NCBI RefSeq assembly: GCF_900142955.1
Contig: NZ_FRCP01000015.1
Location: 120,270 to 184,269, forward strand
Direction of reading: 5' to 3'
Source of the DNA: Anaerosporobacter mobilis DSM 15930
GTDB taxonomy: Bacteria; Bacillota; Clostridia; Lachnospirales; Lachnospiraceae
Length of the DNA: 64,000 bases
The notes under the pieces are model-generated. The model worked only from the letters and a program-made list of their open reading frames with translations, did no database searches and was not told the DNA's origin. Of the stretch, positions 52,133-60,092 are shown one piece after another. A program made the translations under genes and the position numbers. The stretch's first letter is position 1, and the number at the start of each line of letters is the position of its first letter.

Positions 52133-52195
52133 CTTTATACCCATGCATTGTATAAGCAAAACTTACCTTGTGAATGACAGTGCATGGCTCCTTTC
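52133..52195 (-). promoter_or_regulatory. glmM leader: Shine-Dalgarno separated from the start codon by a hairpin
   Basis: On the minus strand, GAAAGGAG is followed by CCATGCA (52187-52181). The exact complement TGCATGG (52147-52141) closes a 33-nt loop, then GTATAAAG and ATG. With the stem formed, GGAG lies 8 nt from ATG, as in lon. The 16-nt block GAAAGGAGCCATGCAC is identical in both leaders. An inner GTAAG/CTTAT hairpin lies in the loop. Confidence 0.6.
52135..52185 (-). CDS. Putative 16-codon leader ORF upstream of glmM
   Basis: The ATG at 52185 lies inside the hairpin stem two bases after GGAG. The frame encodes MHCHSQGKFCLYNAWV and stops with TAA at 52137-52135, two bases before the glmM ATG. 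The stop-start spacing matches that of the GH20 gene leader ORF. The two-base distance from GGAG makes efficient initiation doubtful, so it may not be translated. Confidence 0.35.
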   Translation of the reverse strand: MHCHSQGKFCLYNAWV

Positions 52196-52317
52196 TCTAT
52201 TTCTTTATTTCTATATTTTTCTTGTTAGTTTCTTATACTGCTGTATTTCTTTATTATACTATTGCTTTATTATACACCATTGTTCTTCTATTAATATATA
52301 ACTCCTACTTTTATTGT

Positions 52318-52345
52318 ATTCTAACATAATTACAAATCAAGTCAA
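52318..52345 (-). promoter_or_regulatory. Sigma-A-type promoter of glmM
   Basis: On the minus strand, TTGACT (52345-52340), a 16-nt spacer and TAGAAT (52323-52318) with TG before the -10. The leader would be about 180 nt. The stretch 52200-52310 is AT-rich with reiterated TTTCTTTAT-like sequence. Confidence 0.75.
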
Positions 52346-52426
52346 GTATTAACAACCTTTATATGTAAGGTGACCAGTATAACACCCTTTATCTATCATA
52401 TACATACCAACAGTATACACACAAAA

Positions 52427-52548
52427 AAACATCACCAAATACGTACGATTGAGGCAATTGATCATTTCTTCTCTCATAGCACTAAGTAAAGCCGGTACAT
52501 TGCTGTAGGTGCTTTCTCAACACAATCATAAATACATGGCGATGTTTC
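52427..52548 (-). terminator. Long bulged stem-loop with T-run, downstream of the SASP gene
   Basis: Arms 52427-52451 and 52524-52548 are complementary with a few mismatches and enclose about 72 nt with further internal pairing. On the minus strand the stem is followed by TTTTTTT. It acts as a terminator in principle but is unusually large. A smaller hairpin (52559-52592, GTGAAGCT/AGCTTCAC) lies between it and the SASP stop. Confidence 0.7.
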
Positions 52549-52617
52549 TTTCATTATGGTGAAGCTACACCGTTATTACGCTAAAGCTTCACATTTTTCA
52601 ACCAGAAAGGTTGTCGA

Positions 52618-52839
52618 TTATTGACCAGTAGAACCTGACATTGATTCTTCTTGTTTTTTAATCATTTGACGAACCATTTCTCCACCAACAGAACCATTTT
52701 GAGCACTTGTTAAGTCTCCATTATAACCTGCTTTTAAAGGCACTCCAAGTTCTGATGCTACTTCCATTTTGAATCTGTTCATAGCTTCTTTTGCTTGTGG
52801 TACTTCCATTCTGTTAGAACCGCTATTATTGTTTGCCAT
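52618..52839 (-). CDS. Alpha/beta-type small acid-soluble spore protein
   Basis: The 73-aa SASP binds and protects spore DNA and is degraded by GPR protease at germination. The family motifs are present: AKEAMNRFKMEVASELGVPL, where the GPR cleavage site lies within KMEVASELG, and GYNGDLTSAQNGSVGGEMVRQMI. The N-terminus is Asn/Ser rich. The start follows CACGGAGGTGCATTATA. A candidate forespore (sigma-G) promoter is at 52957-52985. The presence of this gene marks the organism as an endospore former. Confidence 0.97.
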   Translation of the reverse strand: MANNNSGSNRMEVPQAKEAMNRFKMEVASELGVPLKAGYNGDLTSAQNGSVGGEMVRQMIKKQEESMSGSTGQ

Positions 52840-52956
52840 TATAATGCACCTCCGTGGTTAAAATATTGGACTGATTTTTGTTAAATCGTCCGTTGGATTT
52901 GTTTCAGACACCGTATGTGATGTCTGTAATATTATTGTGACCCATAATGAAAAAAT

Positions 52957-52985
52957 TATTATGGTAAGTTATGGTTTCAGCATTC
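52957..52985 (-). promoter_or_regulatory. Candidate sigma-G promoter of the SASP gene
   Basis: On the minus strand, GAATG (52985-52981), 17 nt, CATAATA (52963-52957). This resembles the forespore sigma-G consensus (GHATR, 17-18 nt, CATNHTA). The -10 region overlaps the arm of a CCATAAT/ATTATGG hairpin. Transcription would start about 110 nt before the SASP start. Confidence 0.5.
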
Positions 52986-52999
52986 TTTTTTATATCTTG

Positions 53000-53390
53000 A
53001 CGGACTATTAATCTAGACGGACTTTGAGGTCGGTACTATCATCATACGAATGATACGAACCAACCTCTATCCCAGTGTATCTATGAGGATATTCTGCTCT
53101 TGAATATACCTGTTTTTTTCACACTACTAGATAAGCGGCTACTAACATACGCTTATCTAGGTTTCGCTCTTGTTAAGTCATCCTTTTCAAAACGATGCAT
53201 TTCGCTACTCATCTTATTGCTAGTATTACACAACTCATAAATAACTATACTAAAACCACGATAAAATCAAAGAATTTTCATTTTTTCTTATTTTTGAGCG
53301 GGAGTTGTCGCATACGTCATTTGCACTTATCATAATTGCCTTTTTTCGAACATACATTGTTATAATTCATTATATTACTGAGGAATTAAA
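53000..53390. other. Structured intergenic region between SASP and alanine symporter genes
   Basis: Two clear hairpins lie here: 53026-53067 (GAGGT...ACCTC with an inner ATCAT/ATGAT stem) and 53128-53160 (perfect 11-bp CTAGATAAGCG stem). The 12-mer CCTCAAAGTCCG (complement of 53018-53029) is identical to one in the GH20 leader, and TAGTGTGAA occurs as in the GH20 and engB leaders. A TATAAT at 53361-53366 with TTGCCT 19 nt upstream could serve the symporter. No ORF with a ribosome site was found. Confidence 0.5.
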
Positions 53391-54710
53391 ATGGATGCAT
53401 TCTATCAATTTATAAAAAATATTAATCAAGTAGTTTGGGGACTTCCTATGATTCTTCTACTCCTTGGAACTCATGCTTTCTATACGATTAAGTTGCGTTT
53501 TGTTCAAAGGTTTGCCTTCCTTGGCATTCGTTTATCATTCAAAAAAGATGACGCGGGAGAAGGCGATGTTAGTAGCTTCGCCTCACTAGCGACAATCTTA
53601 GCTGCAACATTAGGTACCGGAAATATAATTGGTATATCAACAGCCGTTGCTTTAGGTGGACCAGGTGCGATCTTTTGGTGTTGGATTACCGGAATATTCG
53701 GAATGGCCACTTCTTATGCTGAATGTTATCTCAGTATAAAATTCCGTAAAAAAACATCAAACGGTAACTATGTTGGTGGCCCCATGTATGTACTTGAACA
53801 AGGCCTTCATTCTAAAAGCCTTGCCATAATCTTTAGTTTATGCACTTTAGCAGCTTCATTTGGTGTGGGTTGTACCACCCAAGCCAATTCAATAACCACA
53901 ACAACTTCAGCAACCTGGAACCTATCGCCTTCTACTGTTGGGTTTATAACAGCAATTGTATGCGGTTTGGTTATTGTGGGTGGTGTCAAATCCATCTCCA
54001 CTGTATGTACCAGACTTGTACCTGCAATGGGCCTTTTTTATATAATTAGTTGTTTCATTATCTTAGTAATTAATCGTAGTTTTTTACTACAAGCGATTAG
54101 GCTTATTGTGTCCTCGGCCTTTACATCTCATGCAGCAACAGGAGGTTTCATCGGTAGTACAATTATTATAGCAGCAAGACAAGGCGTAGCCAAAGGTCTG
54201 TTCACCAATGAAGCAGGATTAGGTTCCGCTGCCATTGCTGCGGCAAGTGCCAAGACAGAAGATCCAAGCCGCCAAGCACTTGTATCTATGACCGCAACTT
54301 TTTGGGATACTGTTATAATGTGCGCTATTACTGGTTTGGTTATTGTTAGTAATCTATTACATTTTCCAGACTCCACTGCCGGACTTAGCAATGCGGAACT
54401 AACAACCGCTGCATTCGCTGTCATCCCTTTTGGAAAAGTTCTTTTAAGTTTTTCGCTTATTGCATTTGCAATTGCAACACTCATTGGTTGGTCATTCTTT
54501 GGTGAAAGTGCAGCTTACTATCTCTTTGGTGATAAAGGTATACAAATCTATAAGATATTCTATATTGTAATGATTTACATCGGAGCAGTACTTTCCCTTG
54601 ATTTGGTCTGGGAATTGTCTGATTTAGTGAATGCCATCATGGCTATTCCTAACTTAATAGCACTCCTCCTTCTATATAAATTAGTACCAAAATATTCTAA
54701 GAAGACTTAA
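53391..54710 (+). CDS. Alanine/glycine:cation symporter (AGCS family)
   Basis: The 439-aa integral membrane protein has about 10-11 helices and the AGCS signature (LATILAATLGTGNIIGISTAVALGGPGAIFWCWITGIFG, about 65-103) plus GVAKGLFTNEAGLGSAAIAAASAKTEDP. The family imports alanine or glycine with Na+ or H+. It overlaps the 3' end of the DJ-1 gene by 4 bp in a tail-to-tail arrangement. In a spore former, alanine transport may be relevant to germination, but that is speculation. The ATG follows ACTGAGGAATTAAA. Confidence 0.93.
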   Translation: MDAFYQFIKNINQVVWGLPMILLLLGTHAFYTIKLRFVQRFAFLGIRLSFKKDDAGEGDVSSFASLATILAATLGTGNIIGISTAVALGGPGAIFWCWITGIFGMATSYAECYLSIKFRKKTSNGNYVGGPMYVLEQGLHSKSLAIIFSLCTLAASFGVGCTTQANSITTTTSATWNLSPSTVGFITAIVCGLVIVGGVKSISTVCTRLVPAMGLFYIISCFIILVINRSFLLQAIRLIVSSAFTSHAATGGFIGSTIIIAARQGVAKGLFTNEAGLGSAAIAAASAKTEDPSRQALVSMTATFWDTVIMCAITGLVIVSNLLHFPDSTAGLSNAELTTAAFAVIPFGKVLLSFSLIAFAIATLIGWSFFGESAAYYLFGDKGIQIYKIFYIVMIYIGAVLSLDLVWELSDLVNAIMAIPNLIALLLLYKLVPKYSKKT

Positions 54711-55252
54711 AATACAATTGACTTAGCAATGCTATCGGCTAATTCTTTGCTCTCTAATCTTTCAACAATTGCTAATGCGAATTCTACAGCTGATCCCATT
54801 GATCTTCCTGTAACGATATTACCATCAATAACAGCTCCTGCATCAACAATTGTAGCACCACGTAATTTATCTTCATAACCTGGATAACAAACAGCATTTT
54901 TACCATCTAATAATCCTAGTGTACCTAGAATACTTGGAGCAGCACAAATTGCGGCGATACATTTACCATTATCATTGAATTTTTTAATTAATTTTTGTAA
55001 TGGTTTACTCTCTGCAAGGCGTGATGTTCCTGGCATACCACCTGGTAGTACAAGCATATCAATTGCTTCATAGTTTATATCATCGAAAAATCTTTCTGTT
55101 ACAACTGCAATTTTATGTGCACCATATACTTCTTTAATTCCCTTCATCGAAACTAAAGTGACTTCCATCTTCGCTCTTCTTAATACATCTACAACGGTTA
55201 ATGCTTCAATTTCTTCAAAGCCATCTGCAAAAAAAATAGCAACTTTTTTCAT
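54707..55252 (-). CDS. DJ-1/PfpI (ThiJ-like) family protein
   Basis: The protein is 181 aa from ATG 55252 (GGAGGAAATTTAC upstream). The fold is that of class I glutamine-amidotransferase-like DJ-1: VAIFFADGFEEIEALTVVDVLRRA at the N-terminus with conserved Glu, LVLPGGMPGT, and the nucleophile elbow CIAAICAAPSIL with reactive Cys about 104. Members act as deglycases, chaperones or redox sensors. The last four bases overlap the end of the symporter gene on the opposite strand. Confidence 0.9.
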   Translation of the reverse strand: MKKVAIFFADGFEEIEALTVVDVLRRAKMEVTLVSMKGIKEVYGAHKIAVVTERFFDDINYEAIDMLVLPGGMPGTSRLAESKPLQKLIKKFNDNGKCIAAICAAPSILGTLGLLDGKNAVCYPGYEDKLRGATIVDAGAVIDGNIVTGRSMGSAVEFALAIVERLESKELADSIAKSIVF

Positions 55253-55693
55253 GTAAATTTCCTCCATAAATTCCTAATAAATATTGTTATCAAATAATTA
55301 TCTATAATAACACAATTTTTATTATAATGGAACAAATTATAACTAAAAAATATTGTTTCTATCTTCTTTAATCGTCTAATTGCTCTTTAGATTTCTTTAA
55401 CTTCTTTTCAAAAATTAGTGCAGTTACTAAATATGCTTATATTTTTTCACCTTTCACTTAAGAATAATAGTTATTTTCATATATAATATAACCATAATTC
55501 ATTTTTCCATTTTCCGTCTAGATTTCTATATAGGATTAATGTATAATATTTTGGTTAATGTTTTAAACACACTTCAAATAGGATATCGTATATTCTATTC
55601 ACATATATAGCAATACTACAGGAACATTAACGATTTTTGAATCGTGAAACTAAATAACTAATTTATACACTTTACGTAAAAGGAGGAACAATT
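55253..55693. other. AT-rich intergenic region upstream of pyrG
   Basis: This 441-bp gap is over 70 percent A+T. A TATAAT at 55542-55547 has only a weak -35 (TAGATT) 17 nt upstream. A small hairpin ACGATT/AATCGT lies at 55630-55645. I see no pyrimidine attenuator terminator and no GGGC-type initiation run. No other feature is supported. Confidence 0.4.
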
Positions 55694-57304
55694 ATGGCTG
55701 TCAAGTATGTATTTGTAACAGGTGGTGTTGTATCAGGTCTTGGAAAGGGTATTACTGCTGCTTCATTAGGTCGTTTGCTTAAAGCTCGTGGTTATAGTGT
55801 AACCATGCAAAAATTTGACCCTTATATCAATATCGATCCGGGTACAATGAATCCAATCCAACACGGAGAAGTGTTTGTTACAGATGATGGTGCAGAAACT
55901 GACCTTGACCTAGGTCACTATGAGAGATTTATCGACGAAAGTCTTACAAAGCAATCAAATGTAACTACTGGAAAAATCTATTGGTCTGTTCTCTCAAAAG
56001 AAAGACGTGGTGATTTTGGTGGCGGTACCGTTCAAGTTATCCCTCACATCACAAATGAAATCAAGAGCCGTTTTTATCGCAATGATGGCTGTGACGACAC
56101 TCAAATCGCAATCATCGAAGTTGGTGGTACCGTAGGCGATATTGAAAGTCAGCCATTCTTAGAATCAATCCGTCAATTCCAACACGATATAGGACGTGAA
56201 AATGCAATTCTTATTCACGTTACTTTAATCCCTTATCTTAGAGCTTCTGGTGAAATGAAGACTAAACCAACACAAGCAAGTGTTAAAGAATTACAAGGCA
56301 TGGGCATTCAACCAGATATCATCGTATGTAGGACTGAAGTTCCTTTAGAAGAAGGTATTAAAGATAAAATTGCATTATTCTGTAATGTTCCAAGTAATCA
56401 CGTGATGCAAAATCTTGATGTGGACACGCTGTATGAAGCACCACTTGCAATGGAAAATGAACATCTTGCGAATGTAGCTTGCGAGTGCTTAAAACTTGAT
56501 TGTCCTGAACCAGATTTGGCAGAATGGGAAAACATGGTTTATGCTCTAAAGAATCCTCAGAAGGAAGTTACTGTCGCTTTAGTTGGTAAATACACTGCTT
56601 TACATGATGCTTATATCAGTGTTGTAGAATCCTTAAAACATGGTGCTGTAGCACACAATGCTTCTGTTACTATCAAATGGATTAACTCAGAAGATATTAC
56701 CCCTAAAAACGTAGAAGAAATGTTTGGAGACGTATCTGGTATTATCGTTCCAGGTGGTTTTGGCCATCGTGGTATTGAGGGTATGATTACTTCTATTAAA
56801 TATGCTCGTGAGAACAACCTTCCATACTTAGGACTATGTCTTGGTATGCAATTAGCAATTGTTGAATTCGCAAGACATGTGGTTGGTTTTGCTGATGCTC
56901 ATAGTGTAGAACTAGATCCAGGTACTACACACCCAGTTATTCACTTGATGCCAGAACAAGATGGTGTTGAAGACCTTGGTGGTACGCTACGTCTTGGTTC
57001 ATATCCTTGTGTATTAGAAGCTGGCACAAAGGCTCATGAATTATACGGTTCAACAGATATCAAAGAAAGACATAGACATCGTTATGAAGTAAACAACTAC
57101 TACCGTGATGATTTCAAGAAACACGGTCTTGTACTTTCTGGGTTATCACCAGATGGTCGTATTGTTGAAATGATTGAATTAAAGGATCACCCTTGGTTTG
57201 TTGCTACGCAAGCACATCCAGAATTCAAATCAAGACCAAACAGACCACACCCATTGTTCAAAGGATTTATTGGAGCTTCTATTGCAACTCAAGAAGGTAA
57301 CTAG
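55694..57304 (+). CDS. pyrG: CTP synthase
   Basis: The 536-aa enzyme makes CTP from UTP using glutamine and ATP. The N-terminal synthetase domain (1-265) has FVTGGVVSGLGKGITAASLG with the P-loop and the FDPYINIDPGTMNP motif. The C-terminal glutamine amidotransferase domain (about 290-536) has the nucleophile in GLCLGMQLAIVE (Cys about 380) and the His-Glu pair in QAHPEFKSRP. The start follows AAAAGGAGGAACAATT. A terminator follows at 57344-57385. Confidence 0.98.
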   Translation: MAVKYVFVTGGVVSGLGKGITAASLGRLLKARGYSVTMQKFDPYINIDPGTMNPIQHGEVFVTDDGAETDLDLGHYERFIDESLTKQSNVTTGKIYWSVLSKERRGDFGGGTVQVIPHITNEIKSRFYRNDGCDDTQIAIIEVGGTVGDIESQPFLESIRQFQHDIGRENAILIHVTLIPYLRASGEMKTKPTQASVKELQGMGIQPDIIVCRTEVPLEEGIKDKIALFCNVPSNHVMQNLDVDTLYEAPLAMENEHLANVACECLKLDCPEPDLAEWENMVYALKNPQKEVTVALVGKYTALHDAYISVVESLKHGAVAHNASVTIKWINSEDITPKNVEEMFGDVSGIIVPGGFGHRGIEGMITSIKYARENNLPYLGLCLGMQLAIVEFARHVVGFADAHSVELDPGTTHPVIHLMPEQDGVEDLGGTLRLGSYPCVLEAGTKAHELYGSTDIKERHRHRYEVNNYYRDDFKKHGLVLSGLSPDGRIVEMIELKDHPWFVATQAHPEFKSRPNRPHPLFKGFIGASIATQEGN

Positions 57305-57343
57305 ATTATAAATAGCAAAAAAATCGCCTATGCAAGTTAAAGA

Positions 57344-57385
57344 AAACCCCTTCCATCAGACAACAGTCTAATGAAAGGGGTTTTT
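57344..57385 (+). terminator. Intrinsic terminator of pyrG
   Basis: AAACCCCTTCCATCAGAC and GTCTAATGAAAGGGGTTT form an 18-bp stem with two mismatched or wobble positions and a 4-nt loop, followed by TTTTT. It lies 39 nt after the pyrG stop. Confidence 0.92.
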
Positions 57386-57400
57386 CGTTGAATAGAATAG

Positions 57401-57442
57401 TTCCCTACTCCTCGAAATCTTAAAGTGCGAAGTTTAAGTAAC
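57401..57442. repeat. Left repeat flanking the acetyltransferase gene
   Basis: This copy, beginning TTCCCTACTC and including AAGTGCGAAGTTTAAGTAAC, is a degenerate direct repeat of 58096-58140 (about three quarters identical). Its inner part is an inverted repeat of 58049-58070, with 13 identical bases (AAGTGCGAAGTTT). It lies 64 bp beyond the gene's stop. Confidence 0.7.
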
Positions 57443-57505
57443 TAAGATTACTCAATGATATCTTGAAATGAATTAGAGGTTACTCGCTTGATTTGCGAAT
57501 GATAC

Positions 57506-58015
57506 TTATAGTATACATTCTAAGGAATACGCCGTAAACTCAAGCGGATTATCACTTTCATCGTTTACAAAACTTCCAATACTCTCTCCTGTTATTGAAA
57601 AGCCAACACTCTTCAAAAGCTCAACAGATGGTATGTTGTCTTTAGCCGTACCCGATATCAGTCTATGGACGTTTAATTTATGCTTTGCATAACTCAACAA
57701 CTCCGAAACAGCTTCTTTTGCGTATCCATTTCCTTGATAATTAGTATGTATACAGAATCCAAGGTTTCTTGTGCTATCATCTGTGCAATTTAAGCCGATA
57801 AATCCAATGACTTTATTTTCAGATTTCAATTCCACTGCGAAAAATTCATCAGTCCCAGCAAAATACAACAAAATGTTTCGTAAGTTTTCTTCATCTGTTG
57901 GGAATTGATCGTCATATATTGCATATTTTGATGCCTGTTTATCGCGTATCAATTCCGAGAAATCCTGAAAATCACTGTTTGCAAACTTTCGTAAAACAAG
58001 ATGTAACGTTTCCAT
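57506..58015 (-). CDS. GNAT-family (RimJ/RimL-type) N-acetyltransferase
   Basis: The protein is 169 aa from ATG 58015, preceded by GGAGGAATACGTT. The N-terminal ETLHLVLRKFANSDFQDFSELI and the acetyl-CoA loop CIHTNYQGNGYAKEAVSELLSYAKHKL, then HRLISGTAKDNIPSVELLKSVGF, are typical of the ribosomal-protein acetyltransferase-like (Acetyltransf_3) group. Substrate unknown. The gene is a single-gene unit bounded on both sides by related repeats (57401-57442 and 58047-58140), which may point to movement as a cassette. Confidence 0.87.
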   Translation of the reverse strand: METLHLVLRKFANSDFQDFSELIRDKQASKYAIYDDQFPTDEENLRNILLYFAGTDEFFAVELKSENKVIGFIGLNCTDDSTRNLGFCIHTNYQGNGYAKEAVSELLSYAKHKLNVHRLISGTAKDNIPSVELLKSVGFSITGESIGSFVNDESDNPLEFTAYSLECIL

Positions 58016-58046
58016 AACGTATTCCTCCATAAATTCTCCTTATTTT

Positions 58047-58140
58047 TCAACTCAAACTTCGCACTTGAAGATTACAAGGTGTAAGAAACAGCTATTTCCC
58101 TACTCTAGGTGAAGATTTATATGTGTGAAGTTTGAGTTAC
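58047..58140. repeat. 94-bp palindromic repeat upstream of the acetyltransferase gene
   Basis: AACTCAAACTTCGCAC (58049-58064) and GTGTGAAGTTTGAGTT (58123-58138) are inverted arms with one mismatch. The right half (58096-58140) is the direct relative of 57401-57442. The element lies between the acetyltransferase start and the beta-galactosidase stop (58146), so it may double as a terminator. Confidence 0.75.
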
Positions 58141-58145
58141 ATATA

Positions 58146-60092
58146 CTAGTTAAATGGCACCACTTTAAGATCAAAAGGATTCAGTATTGTTCTTTCGATA
58201 TCTGTTAAATTGACTTCCTGTACATGATTTGTGTTGTTAAATATCAATAAATATCTTGATACACTATTCTCTCGAACACTAACCTCTACCCCGTCAGCTA
58301 ATCCTTGGAATACTTCAACATTCGTTCCTTCTATTACATCATTCATAAAATCTCTATAGAAATCCCGCTCAAGAATCGTTCCTACATAATAAACCTCGCC
58401 ATCACCATAGGTATTCTTAGTAATTGCAGGCTTTCCTTGATAAAAATCCTCCCTATACGCTCCAAGACTCTCTGCTGTATCTAACTGAAGGATATCCGCC
58501 CACTGGTTGCAACGATAGGTTTTCCCATTCTTCATGCGGATTACATTCGTATTATTACCAAGTGCATCATATTCTTCAACTACCGCACCGACATAACTAG
58601 CAAATGGGCCAGGTAGGTAATCCATAATACAAGCGTTGGTTTCGTCCTTTACACCAGAACGATTTGTAAGTATTAGTTTTCCACCCTTATCCACGTATTC
58701 AGTCAGATTATCCACTATCTCCTTGGAAGCTATGTACACAGTTGGTGCAATAACCACTTCATACTGATCTAAGTTAGCCGTTATATTAATAATATCGATT
58801 CCAGCACCAAGTCTGCTTACTCCATCATGGAATAATTTCAACTGGTTGTAATAATGAAATCCATCTGCTTGTTGTTGGAATTTGAAGGCATTATCTTGTT
58901 CATGCGAGAATAATAAAGCAACTTTATTATGAATTGTTGTTCCTTCTAGTATCTGCAACTCTTCATTCACGGTATCACACAGGGAGCGAAACTCTTCATA
59001 TCTTCTACCTAACTTGTTGTTGTGATCAAGAATTCCATGCCAAAACATCTCAGCCCCCTTAGTCGCACTTCTCCATCTAAAATGTAATACAGAGTCGGCA
59101 CCTCTTGAAAATGCTTGTAGAGAATATCCCTTAATCATATTTGGTCTCGGCGTTCTCCTAATTGGCATCCAACACCCAGGTGCACCGCTAAGTTCTTCCA
59201 TAATACAGAAGTTTTGTCGCTTAATACCTCTTGTTAGATCAAGATGAAATGCATGAGAATAGATTTCTTCATGATCTTCTGGAATTACGGCTACTGGATA
59301 ATTGTCATACGATACATATGACAACTCTTTAAATGTCTTGTAGAAGTCTGGCGTCATATCTCCTAGATACATATTGGTTGTAATTGTTACATCTTTACAA
59401 TACGTACGAATAATATCCGCTTGTAACTTCACGAATTCAACCATGGATTCCGAGGCATATCGATAATGATCTTGAAGATAAGCGGGGTTTAACCAACTTT
59501 GTCTATTACCAAGAGGAGGAGTAATTTGTGACCAATCACTATATTCCCCACTCCACATAACATTACCATATGTATCATTTAGTTTCTCTAAGGTTGTATA
59601 TTTCTTCTTAAGCCAATTCCGGAATTTATCTGTACATACTGGACACGTACAATGATTTGCTTCTAATTCATTATCAATCTGCCAGCTAACAACTGCCTTA
59701 TTATCTTTATAATGTTTTGCCATCTCCGTTACAATCTGGATTGTCTTCTTAATTAATGACGGACTATTAAAGCATCTGTGACCTCTTACCCCTATCGTCA
59801 CCCTATTCCCATGTTCATCACATAGAATTGCATCTGGGTATTTCTCATATAGCCATAGTGGTGGACAATTCGTAGGTGTACCAAGAATTACTTCAATTCC
59901 TCTCCCCGCAAATATCTCCACCGCTTCATCTAACCAAGTAAAATTATACTGCCCTTCCACCGGTTCAAGACGACTCCATGCAAATTCTGCAAGACGTACC
60001 ACCTTAACTCCTGTTTCCACCATTAAATCAGCATCTTTTTCCCATAACTCTCTATCCCAATGCTCTGGATAGTAAACCACTCCTACTTTCAT
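58146..60092 (-). CDS. GH42 beta-galactosidase
   Basis: The 648-aa protein is of glycoside hydrolase family 42. The TIM barrel (1-380) carries the acid/base Glu142 in WQIDNELEANH and the nucleophile about Glu299 in FCIMEELSG. The zinc-site cysteines are C107, C148, C150 and C153. The middle domain is an A4 trimerisation domain (about 385-590) and the C-terminus is a small beta domain. There is no signal peptide, so it acts intracellularly on imported galactosides. The start has AAAGGAGAAACGT. No transporter is adjacent. Confidence 0.95.
   Translation of the reverse strand: MKVGVVYYPEHWDRELWEKDADLMVETGVKVVRLAEFAWSRLEPVEGQYNFTWLDEAVEIFAGRGIEVILGTPTNCPPLWLYEKYPDAILCDEHGNRVTIGVRGHRCFNSPSLIKKTIQIVTEMAKHYKDNKAVVSWQIDNELEANHCTCPVCTDKFRNWLKKKYTTLEKLNDTYGNVMWSGEYSDWSQITPPLGNRQSWLNPAYLQDHYRYASESMVEFVKLQADIIRTYCKDVTITTNMYLGDMTPDFYKTFKELSYVSYDNYPVAVIPEDHEEIYSHAFHLDLTRGIKRQNFCIMEELSGAPGCWMPIRRTPRPNMIKGYSLQAFSRGADSVLHFRWRSATKGAEMFWHGILDHNNKLGRRYEEFRSLCDTVNEELQILEGTTIHNKVALLFSHEQDNAFKFQQQADGFHYYNQLKLFHDGVSRLGAGIDIINITANLDQYEVVIAPTVYIASKEIVDNLTEYVDKGGKLILTNRSGVKDETNACIMDYLPGPFASYVGAVVEEYDALGNNTNVIRMKNGKTYRCNQWADILQLDTAESLGAYREDFYQGKPAITKNTYGDGEVYYVGTILERDFYRDFMNDVIEGTNVEVFQGLADGVEVSVRENSVSRYLLIFNNTNHVQEVNLTDIERTILNPFDLKVVPFN

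Noticed and set aside
57305..57505. A further small gene between pyrG and the acetyltransferase gene
   Set aside because: The space contains only the pyrG terminator and the repeat at 57401-57442; no start codon with a ribosome site was found.
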